Below are positions 32,525 to 42,350 of a stretch of DNA of 64,000 nucleotides, piece by piece. Each line of letters opens with the position of its first letter. Positions within the stretch are counted from its first letter, which is position 1. The notes beneath the pieces are model-generated. The model searched no databases. It was not told where the DNA came from and saw only the letters and a list, made by a program, of their open reading frames with translations. The DNA comes from Undaria pinnatifida (Eukaryota > Sar > Phaeophyceae > Laminariales > Alariaceae), in NCBI GenBank assembly GCA_012845835.1, contig JABAKD010000016.1:4701919-4765918 (forward strand). Reading direction: 5' to 3'. Both the position numbers and the translations under genes were made by a program.

Positions 32525-32650
32525 ATCTTTTCTTTTTTTTTCTTCTTTTCATCCTCCGGCGGATGGGGCAAAGCAAAGCGACTCCTGGGTGGTTATCTCA
32601 CCTTCTGGGCCAAAGCAAACCGATTCCTGGGTGGTTATCTCACCTTAGCC
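32525..32650 (-). mobile_element. R2-type hairpin/poly(A) end on a different body, minus
   Basis: A T-rich tail and CATCCTCCGGCGGATG (the R2 3' hairpin inverted) are followed by a tandem pair of CTGGGTGGTTATCTCACCTT, which is not part of the R2 body seen elsewhere. It may be a second family sharing the same 3' end. Confidence 0.5.
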
Positions 32651-32790
32651 CAACCTTCATATTCATAGGGTTCGGCCGAAGAAGGCCGGCAAGTCCAAGG
32701 TGCTGACTAAACCAAAGGGATGAGGTTAACACCAAGTCTGCGTTCTGCAGATGGACGAAAACTGGTACACAAAACAAAAGTGTACAGAGC

Positions 32791-32880
32791 TTAACCCCTT
32801 TACAACTGGAAACCCGTTTTTGGGGACAAAGTTACTTGGATTTAATATAGGGAGGGGTTCGGGGGCTCTACAGGGGTTAA
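32791..32880 (-). mobile_element. TTAA-MITE, copy 6 (inverted)
   Basis: Complete, with TTAA at both ends, in reverse orientation to the other copies. Confidence 0.85.
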
Positions 32881-33124
32881 GCTTTTTATACCCGTATGAC
32901 ATGATATCCATATCATACATGGAACTACTTACAAACATTGATTTCCTGGGCGGCGTGCATTTTTTTCGTTTCACACGCTAACTTCAATACATTGTCCTTT
33001 CCGGACCGCTGGGCCGGTTCGGATGCCTGACACAGAGCTCCTCAGGGCGTTCCCACCTGAAAAACGCCGTGTTTCGCACGTTGAACCCTGGTTTATTTTT
33101 ATGCTTCTTTTTATACGAAGTATC

Positions 33125-33960
33125 ATGAAACTCAGCTCAGTAGCTCAGTAGCGCACCGCACCGCAGTATAGCCCAGCAGAGGAGCGCCGTGCGGTGACGT
33201 GCCCTGCCTGCGGTGCCGTGCGGTGCCGTGCGGTGCCGTGCTGTGCCGTGCTGCGTGCTGTGCTGTACTTACTCTTTCGTACATGCCAGGTCTCACACGA
33301 CGAAGGGGGTCATCACACGAGGTTTGTGCGCACTACATTGTCGAATGACATTTATTTATTTTTTGCACACATTTACCTTCCAGCTTCTGGACAAGCCATG
33401 GTCACAAGCGTCGTCCCTTCTCCCCCCCGGTTCTTGCCTTCAATTTTTATCGCGCATAGGGTTCAGCAATCCCACTGCTCGTCGATTTTTCATCGAGTGT
33501 TAGGTAACTCACGCTATCGTGCTTTCCGCAAGTCAATTTGTGCACACGAGAAAAAAAAAACATTGCATGCTTCCAGCTCAGCTCAGCACAGCTATAGCAC
33601 AACAGCGCGCAGCGCAGCGCCGTGTGGTGCCGTGCCTTGCCCTGCGGTGCGGTGCCGTGCCCTGCCGTGCTGCATCATGTACTATATGCTTTGTACATGC
33701 CAGGTCTCATTCGACCAAGTACCATCCAGCAGTACCGAGTTACACCACGCCAGGCTGGTACGTATACATTGCTGAATCACATTATTACATGCGTCCAGCT
33801 CAGCTCAGCTCAGCTACAGCTCAGCAGCGCGCAGCGTAGCGCCGTGCGGTGCCGTGCCTTGCCCTGCGGTTCCGTGCCGCGCTGTGCTTTCTTCCGAACA
33901 CACAGCAGTACCACCAGGTGCCATGCCAAGGACCAGGTACCACGTACCGGTATGGACGTA
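33125..33960 (+). repeat. ~200-bp GCCGTGCGGT-rich unit, three copies
   Basis: Units at about 33125-33320, 33570-33770 and 33795-33960 share CAGCTCAGCTCAG-type starts, a run of (GCCGTGCGGT) and, in the first two, CATGCCAGGTCTCA. A SINE separates the first two units. Open frames over the array are Cys/Ala-rich by-products. Confidence 0.7.
33340..33560 (-). mobile_element. tRNA SINE, minus, head truncated
   Basis: TTTATTTATTTTTTGC tail, CCAGCTTCTGGACAAGCCAT, TTATCGCGCATAGGGTTCAG and CGCAAGTCAATTTGTGCAC; the tRNA-like head is missing. Confidence 0.8.
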
Positions 33961-34204
33961 CGTGTGTACTCGTCTTTTTGATTTCTTCATTGCTTGTCCT
34001 CCCTCTCGGTGCTTTTCGCCTTCTTTCCTTCGCAAATTACACCCGTACTGCCGATCAGAACGTGACATCCCCAACAAGCGCACAGCACCCGCACAGGACA
34101 ATCAGCTCTGCACAAGTAGCTCTTGGCATTATCAAATCGCTAGATGCACCAAATCATGGCCCTCTTCATTATAGCCCCTTTACTTTTGTTAGCTGAAATC
34201 CTCC

Positions 34205-34625
34205 TCGCGCGAGCGTAGCGGGCGGCGTCGGTCGCCCGCGGAGCGGAGCCCTTGTAAATCGTACCAATGGCCGGCGTCGGGGGTGGTGCGATAGTGAGCC
34301 GCGTAACCTCAGAAAAGTCCACGTCGTAGGTTCGAATCCCGCAAGGGAAGGTTTTTTGCGAAATTGACAGGCTGAAGGTGCGAGGGCGCGAGTTGGCGAA
34401 ATTCGATGCAAACCGAACAGCATGAAAAGCTGAAAAGTGGGAAAATGCTGAACGAACCCTAGAGACAAAAATGAAGGCACGCACCAGAGGGGAAGAAGGG
34501 AAGACACCTGTGACCACAGCCTGAGCAGAAGGTCGTACAGGTTACACTACACCTCTTACAAGTAGCCTGAGCAGAAGGTCGTACAGGTTACACTACACCT
34601 CTTACAAGTCGAGCTGGAGAGAAAA
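34205..34625 (+). mobile_element. tRNA-headed SINE, second subfamily
   Basis: The head has a perfect B box (GGTTCGAATCCCGC, about 34330-34343) and an A-box-like TGGTGCGATAGTGAG; the body follows the SINE family (TTGCGAAATTGACAGG; AAATTCGATGCAAACCGA; CACCTGTGACCAC). The 3' part is doubled (AGCCTGAGCAGAAGGTCGTA repeated at about 34521 and 34566). Confidence 0.8.
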
Positions 34626-34754
34626 AAATGAGGGCTTGAAAAATATTACATCATGTATGTACCTTGGTACGTACATATCACATCATCATATCATATTATT
34701 ACCAGCAAAATATCATTCATTTTTCAGGCGATGGAATGGCCCGTCGCCCGCAAA

Positions 34755-35170
34755 AGCTAAGAATGAGGCAGGGAGGTAAGGGGTACCGGAGGGGGACGTA
34801 GAAGCGGCGAATTGTTTCGTGGCGAGGGGGATTCGGGACAAGTGGAGAAGAGAGGGCTACGCCACATAGCAGAGAACGCCATTGGTGGCGGCAAGGTGCA
34901 AGGGGTCACGTGGTACCGGGGTCCGGTCGCTGATGCGGCGGACCGCTTCAAGGTGAGGTGGCATCGGGGTTAGAAGACGAGGAGCTGGCTACGCCACGCA
35001 GAAGACAACGCCGGCAGCGGCGGCAAAGGGCAAGGAACGGGGGTACGCGGTACGTGCGGTCATCGAAGCGGCCGAAGATTTCATGGCGAGGTGGCATAAG
35101 GACAAAGAGGGAGGGAGGAAGGAGCTGCCGCTATGCCACGCAGCAGAGAACGTCACGTTCACAGTGGCCG
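34755..35170 (+). repeat. ~118-bp coding-like tandem repeat, about three copies
   Basis: Units contain GCTACGCCACGCAGAAGA-like and GGCGAGGTGGCATAAGGAC-like blocks at about 34845, 34985 and 35115. Different frames are open in different units (for example EDFMARWHKDKEGGRKELPL near 35085). It may be a remnant of a repeat-containing protein gene; no intact gene is supported. Confidence 0.55.
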
Positions 35171-35934
35171 AGGGGGAAAGCGGGAGGTGCACGCGACAGC
35201 GGTACATGTTGGTCTTTACACGAAAGTTGATTGAGAGTAGCAAAGAAATAACAAATCCAGTGCGTCAACGTTCCAGTTCTACAACCAAGTGAGACCAGTG
35301 CTTCATTAAATACAGGCCTAAAATTTTGCAAGTGGAACCCATGCTTCATGTAGTACTGCCCCAAATTCTAGAGTTTGGAACAAGGAATTCTCGCAAGGTC
35401 TTGATATTTTCCTAGGGGGGGGCACTAGAACTTTCAATCACGTTCTAATCTTAGCCTCGACATGTTTGGATTTCGCGGGGGGGGGTCTAGCTTTGATAAT
35501 TACGTTTTGTTACGTTTTGTCTTGACATTGTTGACCATATCAGTAATCGACAGCGCAGTCGAAGAGAGAGTAGGTGTATACGAAGGCGATTACAAGACAA
35601 GTGGCAAGGTCCCCGGGCTCGCCTGCGGTGACCAACGGAAATCTATGCTATCCTTTTGCTGCCTCAACAGGATAGCACAGGTTTCCGTTTGCCGTCAAAC
35701 TCGAGCCGGGGACCTAGCCACTAGAGCCTGGAATAAATTTCACCCTACACTATACATAACCCCTGTGATATGATAAATCATACCAGGTACTTGGTATAAT
35801 TTAGTCAAGTTTTTTAGGCCGGTATATGATAGTTTGTGACATTTTAAATCATATCATATCAAACCTTTATATGCAGATAAATAGGCATTTTCAGCAAGAT
35901 GTGATAAAAATGCGATATGATATATGGTATATGA
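35171..35934. other. Gene-free stretch
   Basis: Contains a G run at about 35477-35485 and a near-palindromic pair GACCAACGGAAATC / GGTTTCCGTTTGCC around 35630-35690. No gene supported. Confidence 0.35.
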
Positions 35935-36043
35935 TACATATCACCGATAATACGCGCGATCGGAGTATCACACACAGCTTGCAAAGGTGAGTTTCGATAA
36001 AAATCTTAGATCTCACAGCTGGAGTGTATTTATATTTTACAAT
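35935..36043 (+). repeat. R4 repeat, interrupted by R2
   Basis: GCGATCGGAGTATCACACAC, AGCTTGCAAAGGTGAG and CTCACAGCTGGAGTGTATTT in family order; the 3' part is split by the R2 insertion beginning at 36055. Confidence 0.8.
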
Positions 36044-36054
36044 ATCACCCATAT

Positions 36055-36477
36055 AGGACCAACGCCCAAATGGGTAGGGTGGACCATAACTGGACCAAGT
36101 CCGGCGGAAGGCTATCTCCCATGGCCAGGGGTTTTGTTAGTGGGTGAGCTTACGCAAGTCCCACATTACCCGGAAAGATGACATTCCGGGTGGCTATCTC
36201 CACCGAAACTGACCCTCAGGGGACAGGCCGGGTCGACATACACACGCATCCGTATACAACGGCAGCTTGCGCTGCCGGGGTTGTAACGAAGACCACTGAT
36301 AGGGACAGCTTATGCTATACCTACAATGGGATCCGAAGGGTGCGCCAGCTAGCGTTGGGCTGCGAAAGCAACTGAGTTAAATCGACACACGACGCGAATG
36401 AAAATACGTGGAAGTGTGGTGAGCTAAAGCTTCATTTTTCCCCATCCGCCGAAGGATTAGAAAAAATAAATAAAAAA
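36055..36477 (+). mobile_element. R2 retroposon, full-length, with target duplication
   Basis: Flanked by ATCACCCATAT at 36044-36054 and again at 36478-36488, a perfect 11-bp target duplication that fixes both ends. The element is 423 bp, close in sequence to the 22.35-kb copy, and ends with a hairpin variant (CATCCGCCGAAGGATT) and an A-rich tail. It is inserted in an older R4 repeat. Confidence 0.9.
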
Positions 36478-37164
36478 ATCACCCATATCAAGTTAAATAC
36501 AGGCCAAGATCAGGCGATATCAGGTGATGCATGAGATATATGGGCCTATATCAGGTGGAGTATGTAATTATACGTGTAGTGCAATATGTATGGTCGAGAA
36601 CATCACACAACATCGCGCAAAATAGATCAGATACCACTCACATCGTGGATGTGATGTAACTTACGCAAGTAGGCTTGTCTGAACACCTCGGCTCTCAGTA
36701 GATTTCGACCCTCCCGGGTATGCTTCACTATGCCCCCCTTGAAATTTGCTCAAGTCCCGTACGGATATGCTATCGTGATGTAAGAAGAGTGTTTTCTTAT
36801 ATTATACAAATTGAAATGCTACAAAAAGGATGACATAGTCATTAAATTTTGAGACGTTTCGGAACAATTAGATAAAAACGATAAAGGCAAACAACCCAAA
36901 GGGGAGGGGGGGGAACCCGCTTTCCCCCCACCTTCTTTTCCTTTTTTTTTCGTCTTTCATGTTTTAATCTTCCTCGCCCTCCTAACCGATTAAACAGAAA
37001 TATGCCACATGCCCCCACACACATAAGAAGTATGGTACAGCACTGGGCCCGCTATAGTGCAGGGGTGTGTCCAGAAATTTTACCTGCACTATAGCGGAAC
37101 CTGCACTACTCATAAGAGTGCCTCAATAGTGCAGGTTCGGCACTATTGGGATCTTGAATATCTC

Positions 37165-37383
37165 TCAATAGTGCAGGATGACGCACTCTTTGACTTAACG
37201 TTGTGGGGTTCACGCTTTGCGGGTCTAACAGAGTACGAAATGGATCGAAATTATGAATTAATTGTAGACGAAGCTAAAGCTCAGTCCTCGTTGCCTTCCT
37301 TCGATGTTGCAAGATGGAAAAAGAGAAAGCAGAAAATGAAAAACGACAGGAAGCGCACTGCAGAAGAACGAGCAACCATGTAA
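37165..37383 (+). CDS. Cargo open frame 1 (plus)
   Basis: About 70 protein-like residues: DDALFDLTLWGSRFAGLTEY, MDRNYELIVDEAKAQSSLPS, then the basic FDVARWKKRKQKMKNDRKRT before a stop. The open frame extends upstream to an ATG at 37057 inside the terminal repeat. A second, degraded copy of the same DNA follows at about 37385-37600. No domain recognised; a captured exon or a small element protein are both possible. Confidence 0.35.
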   Translation, partial: SIVQDDALFDLTLWGSRFAGLTEYEMDRNYELIVDEAKAQSSLPSFDVARWKKRKQKMKNDRKRTAEERATM

Positions 37384-37389
37384 CAGTGC

Positions 37390-37900
37390 ACGATAAGGCA
37401 CTCTTTGACTTCATGTTGTGGGGTTCACGTTTTGCGGGTCTAACAGAGTACGAAATGGATCGAAATTATGCATGAATAGCGGACGAAGCTAATCTCGGTC
37501 CTCGTTGCCTTCCTTCGATGTTGCAGGATAGAAAAAGAGAAAACAGAAAATGAAACACGACAGGAAGCGCACTGCAGAAAAACAAGCAACCATGTACTAC
37601 TGCCCCCCGCCCTCATTACGTGGTGACAAAACTCTCTCATGTCCACCTGGCGCACCCGCTTCGATGTTGCAAGCGAAAAACAAACACAAACAAACCAAGA
37701 CAAGCACGACAGGAAGCGCACCAAAATAAAAACAAACAACCATGACCCCTCGCCCTCACTACGTCGCGGCAAACTCCCTCATGTCTGCCTGGCGCACCCG
37801 CTTCGATGTTGCAGGAAAAAAAACAAAAAAAGCAAGAAAAACACACAAGAAGCTCACTGCATCAAAAACAAAACAACCATGCACCCCCCCGCCCTCACTA
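37390..37900. repeat. Tandem ~100-200-bp units with duplicated terminal exon
   Basis: The block CTTCGATGTTGCA recurs at about 37300, 37512, 37655 and 37801. On the minus strand the last three units each read pyrimidine tract, TGCAACATCGAAG, then CGGGTGCGCCAGG, i.e. an acceptor-like site before a copy of the KRVRQADMREF coding end. Confidence 0.65.
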
Positions 37901-38542
37901 CGTCTCGACAAACTCTCTCATGTCTGCCTGGCGCACCCGCTTAGCGGAATGCGCTGCGATCTCAGCCATCGTTGCTCTCGTTAGGTGGAACGCCGTGTCT
38001 CCGTTGCCACTCTCCTCTGCTGCCGCTTCCAGGACGCCGAAGTGAGACGACAGCTCATCATAAGCCTGTGGAGAACGGCGCTCGCGCCCCGTGTTCTCGT
38101 CGCCACCGCCGTCCTCCTCTTCGTCCTCCTCCTCGCAGCCGGAAGATACGTGCGTTCCAGCCAGCAGTGCCGCCATTTCGTCCACCGCGTCCAGTCGAAG
38201 AGCCTCTACCACCTCATCGTCAGGTTTCCGCCCCAGCACCCTCAGCTGGTGTCGCTTTGCGCTTGCCAGGCTCGGCGACGCACGTGCTTCAGATGCGCTT
38301 CGTTCCGTGATCGTCAAACATGTTGCCGCAATTACCGTGGAGCCGCCCACCACATCCTTCCTGACAGACGTGGCCATGAGGTGCTTGCGGCGTTCTGTCT
38401 TGCCGATGGCACAGTTCACCGTCCGCGCAAGGCATGGTGCGCCTCTGCGCTGCGTAGAGCTCTTCGGGTCTGCAGCAGCACGTGTACCCTCGTTTCTGTG
38501 TTGCGTCTGTCCGCTGCTTGTCTGTCTTTTTTGTGTGTCCAA
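37898..38542 (-). CDS. Cargo open frame 2 (minus), acidic protein
   Basis: A 214-codon open frame inside the TIR element, ending TAG at 37898. The N-terminal third is less convincing; from about residue 55 it reads HLMATSVRKDVVGGSTVIAA, then LGRKPDDEVVEALRLDAVDE, a strongly acidic run (about residues 137-150) and a C-terminal helix ending SAKRVRQADMREFVET. The opposite strand is also open over much of this range, but the acidic and helical segments favour the minus strand. No known domain; likely a host gene fragment taken into the transposon. Two further copies of the last 12 or so codons follow downstream. Confidence 0.4.
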   Translation of the reverse strand: MDTQKRQTSSGQTQHRNEGTRAAADPKSSTQRRGAPCLARTVNCAIGKTERRKHLMATSVRKDVVGGSTVIAATCLTITERSASEARASPSLASAKRHQLRVLGRKPDDEVVEALRLDAVDEMAALLAGTHVSSGCEEEDEEEDGGGDENTGRERRSPQAYDELSSHFGVLEAAAEESGNGDTAFHLTRATMAEIAAHSAKRVRQADMREFVET

Positions 38543-39095
38543 CCTGCACTATTGCGGGGCACCGCGGTGCCTAACCTGCACTATAGTGGGATCTGCCTCA
38601 GTAGTGCAGGTCCTGCACTATAGAGGGTCCAGTACTGAAACATATACTGCGACCTTGTATACCCTCACCAAACTCACTTAACCCCCCCCCCCCCCCCGCA
38701 ACTTGGGTTAAAAACATGTGAGAAAACTTGAAATGCTACGAAAGGCAACTATAGCCGTTCAATTGTTACGCGATTCGGAACCAGTAGATAGAGAAAAGAC
38801 AAAAGCACCGAATCTCCCTCCCCCGCCCCCCCCTCTCTCTCCGTCCCTGGCCGATCAAACAGAATTATGCAACAGGTTTACACACATGAAAAGTATTATA
38901 TAACACTGCGACCTTGTATACTCTCACGACAAACTGTGTTATCCCGCCCCCCCCCCCACCAACGATGAAACAGAAACGTATGCTGTTACACTGTCACCTT
39001 GTGTACCCCCACGACAATTTAATATGCCCCCCCCAACCCTCACCAACTTACGGTTAAACAGAAAATACACTCGTGAAAATTATGGGATAATGTCG

Positions 39096-40291
39096 GGATC
39101 CAGCGATCGCACTGATGAAACACCTACTACGTTCACATCAATGTATACAATAAGCATGTTAAATATATATATATAAAACCTACCTGTAAACTTTCATTTT
39201 AAGGCTTCAACCTTAGCCTCGCTCAGTATTTGTATTATACCCACACCGTTTAGCAAAAAAATATATACACACTTAGTCTATGAACAGTAACGGTGTTAAA
39301 AGTGTATTATGACACCGCTACAACCCATAGTTGTCAAGGTTGGTCATTGCATGTTTATCTTCAGGGATAAATATACACTTGACCATACTTGCCAAAGGCG
39401 GGGGGGGGGGAAACTTGAAATTCCCAAACGTCCCTCGCAACTTTGTTTTTAGCCTCCCGAAACAGTTTTCTCGGCGTACACAAATACGTTTTGCAGATAT
39501 ACGCAAAATGTTCCCCAACCACCGTAAAACAATACGTATTCGAAAACACCACTCTGACACAACACGATAACGAAGTCTAGAAAATCAACCAAAACATGCA
39601 CATGTAGCAACAACCACCTGGACACAAAATTCTCATAATCAGAGGGATGTTCGCACACAAAAACCACATATACTGTTACGTACGAAACAGTCAAGATATG
39701 AAACCCATATACCCTGGGTTCTAAATTGAGGTTCCTATGCGTCATAAACATCACATAGTCTACGTATAGACTTTCGCACAAACCTAAAATGCGTCAACAC
39801 TGCTCGTTGCTAAAAAACACGTTCATCATGAAGGCAAGAACAAACAGAACCAGAGACGGGGTAATCACAGCAGCGCACATCATTATCGCATTCATCCACC
39901 ACATCAACTACTTTGCAATTGGTTTTGGGCATCAGCGAATCGGGTCCAACGCATGCCCGTATTGTCTTAGGTGGAGTGAAGAACGGTAATAAAACCAAGT
40001 GCGCTGCTCGATAACCTGATCCTGACCGTCGGTATACTGAACAATCTTCGGGCCGCGTCTCCTCTGTATCAGGTGTGTGAAGAAATTCATTTGTCGTTTT
40101 CACTGTTCAAGGAAGCGGTTGCGTTGACATATACTACCTGGTTTGATGTAAAGGAAAGGAACACCACTCAGCGATCTACTATAAGCTAGGGCGTGTTTTC
40201 ATGAGCACCACTAAGGGCCGTTCTTGGAGATGTGAATTTCCTAAATTTCTTCTTTTTTTCCCATGATTTACATGAAAACACGCCTGCATTA
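39096..40291. other. AT-rich gene-free stretch
   Basis: Two opposing open frames at 39.32-39.57 kb and one at 39.81-40.10 kb (minus) have weak protein-like parts but no splice or domain support. No known repeat. Confidence 0.3.
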
Positions 40292-40639
40292 TTATCGACC
40301 GCGGGGTTGTTCGTCTTTTACTTTTCTGATTTTTGAAAGCCGAGCCATAAAGCAACCGCCACCACCCACACCAGCAGTCACGCGCGTCGCCACACAGCAA
40401 GCATCAGCGAACATCCCGGAAAACCGCGGAGGAAAGCACCCAGGCCAAGTAGATTCGGGCAATCCGGGGACAGCAGCCCCTTGTGTCAGAAACATGTCGA
40501 CCACGACGACGGCACCAGCGATAGCCTTTTTCATGTTTCTGCGCCTCGTGTGTAGATAATTAGCAAGGCTTAATCGTTGTTTCGACCGACTCGAGGAAGA
40601 GTCCTCCAGAGGCTCAGGCCGCTTCCTTCCATCGGCCAT
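40292..40639 (-). CDS. Possible single-exon gene with hydrophobic segment
   Basis: A 115-codon open frame starting MADGRKRPEPLEDSSSSRSK, a charged N-terminus, then NMKKAIAGAVVVVDMFLTQG (about residues 35-54), a hydrophobic segment that could be a membrane anchor or, from the internal Met36, a signal peptide. A Cys/Gly-rich part (TAGVGGGGCFMARL) and a basic tail ending EQPRGR follow. The plus strand is also open over much of it. A GGTGCTTTC donor-like site lies midway, so the C-terminal half may be intronic. No family recognised. Confidence 0.3.
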   Translation of the reverse strand: MADGRKRPEPLEDSSSSRSKQRLSLANYLHTRRRNMKKAIAGAVVVVDMFLTQGAAVPGLPESTWPGCFPPRFSGMFADACCVATRVTAGVGGGGCFMARLSKIRKVKDEQPRGR

Positions 40640-41017
40640 AATGTTGGACCACCCTAGTCAACGTTTGAAGCAACCCGATGGTCCCCGCGTTGAGCCACGG
40701 CGCTTGTCGAAACACTGCCTTCGAAATTTGGAAATCGACGACAGGATTTCTTAATTTGTTACTGGTACGTCGTATTGTTACCTTTTCCAATTTTTTGGTG
40801 GCTACAAATTATGACAAACACCTCCGTGAGACATTTCACAAAAATGAAAATTTAAAAGATTTAGGGAATTTAAGACAAAAAAAGGTCTCCGATAAGAACG
40901 GCCCTAACAAGCACCAGACGTGGGCCGACATCTGCAGGACCACAACATCTTCGACGACACAGGGGTGGGGGGAAAAAATAGGGCGTCCCAGGTATAATCG
41001 TACACTAAAAAATAGTA

Positions 41018-41715
41018 ATTTTAAGAGAAGTACAGGCAGATATGTTGAAACTGCAGTAGGCCACACTACAAACCTATTACGCAGGGCATTTCGTGCCTTC
41101 CTGCCGTCTGCATGATCGCCTGACAACCTTTACCAAACGCAATAGCATATGCCTAACAAAGCAACGTCATTGAGCGCGGGCACATCAAGCGCTCCTTTCG
41201 AAACAATGACGATTTGCACCTCTCCTTCTCGTGTTCAATAGTGGTACCATAGCATGACCACATCACCTCGCTTGCTGTATTTGTAATATGTATCTCTGCC
41301 TCAAAATTGGCGCTTAAAACCCCACATCGGGGGTGAAAATCATGGGGGCGTAAAATCGTACATGAGCTATTAAGAATAATATTGGGAGAAGGAAGTACAG
41401 ACAGATATGCTGAAATTGCGGTAGACCACACTACCAACCTATTACGTAAAGTATTTCGTACTTACCGTCTGCATGATCGCCTCCCAACTTATGCCAAACG
41501 AAGTATGACTAACGAAGGGTATTTCGTACTTACCGTCTGCATGATCGCCTCTCAACTTATGCGAAACGAAGTATGACTAACGAAGTAACGTAAGTGAGCG
41601 CGGGTACACCAACCGTTCCTTTCAAAACACTGACGATTTGCACTTGTCCCCCTCGTACTCAATGGTGACATTGAATGACAACATCACCTCGCTTGTTGCA
41701 TTTTGCAATGTGTAC
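41018..41715 (+). repeat. Direct duplication of a ~300-bp segment
   Basis: Copy 1 (about 41018-41290) and copy 2 (about 41385-41700) share AGTACAG(A/G)CAGATATG(C/T)TG, CTGCATGATCGCCT and GAGCGCGGG(C/T)ACA(C/T)CAA blocks. In copy 2 a ~60-bp piece (ATTTCGTACTTACCGTCTGC on) is doubled again. The right parts run into R3-like sequence. Confidence 0.65.
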
Positions 41716-41740
41716 GTATCTCTTTATTCTAATCAGCGAT

Positions 41741-42350
41741 ATCAGAGTCCCACACCAGCACGGTAAAATAATGGTAATTACATGGTTATACCTATCAATT
41801 GGAATATTCTATCTGGCGATCCATCATGTACAATAACAAATTATGAAGCCGTAACATCAAATCTGCCAGAATATTACCAGGTAAACAATACCAGGCAGGT
41901 GATATTAAGGGGTGTATTCTTGCTACAATGGTCAGATTTGGCCCCTTCAAGGATTATAGTTTCCACGCACATTTTGAGTGTCCTGCCCACCCCCCGCCCC
42001 CTGCCGCCCCCGATCCGTCTTGTTCAAACGCCCCACCTAAAATCAGAGTCCCACACCAGCACGGTAAAATAATGGTAATTACATGGTTATACCTATCAAT
42101 TGGAATATTCTATCTGGCGATCCATCATGTACAATAACAAATTATGAAGCCGTAACATCAAATCTGCCAGAATATTACCAGGTAAACAATACCAGGCAGG
42201 TGATATTAAGGGGTGTATGTATTCTTGCTACAATGGTCAGATTTGGCCCCTTCAAGGATTATAGTTTCCACGCACATTTTGAGTGTCCTGCCCACCCCCC
42301 GCCCCCTGCCGCCCCCGATCCGTCTTGTTCAAACGCCCCACCTAAAATCA
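41741..42350 (+). repeat. Near-identical 301-bp tandem duplication
   Basis: The segment starting ATCAGAGTCCCACACCAGCA occurs at 41741 and 42042; the two copies differ mainly by a 4-base GTAT insertion in the second. Such similarity implies a recent duplication (or an assembly artefact). Confidence 0.9.

Larger units (their letters stand above)
37036..38637. mobile_element. 1.6-kb TIR transposon with gene cargo
   Basis: Left end CAGCACTGGGCCCGCTATAG and right end, complemented, CAGTACTGGACCCTCTATAG, both running into TGCAGG. Subterminal CCTGCACTA(T/C)A motifs recur several times just inside both ends. A TA precedes the left end; no matching TA follows the right. The interior carries a plus-strand open segment, a tandem array and a minus-strand open segment but no recognisable transposase. 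Confidence 0.75.
36815..39095. repeat. Degenerate C-rich tandem units interrupted by a TIR element
   Basis: Outside the TIR element, units with GAAATGCTAC, a C/T-rich block, GATTAAACAGAA and CACACAT(A/G)A recur at about 36815-37030, 38730-38905 and, shortened, at 38915-39090. Poly-C runs near 38680 and 38950 belong to the units. Confidence 0.6.

Noticed and set aside
33194-33775. 193-codon Cys/Ala-rich plus frame
   Set aside because: It spans two GCCGTGCGGT repeat units and a SINE in reverse; the composition is a by-product of the repeat.
34265-34350. tRNA gene with perfect B box
   Set aside because: It is the head of a SINE; no complete cloverleaf can be drawn and the SINE body follows.
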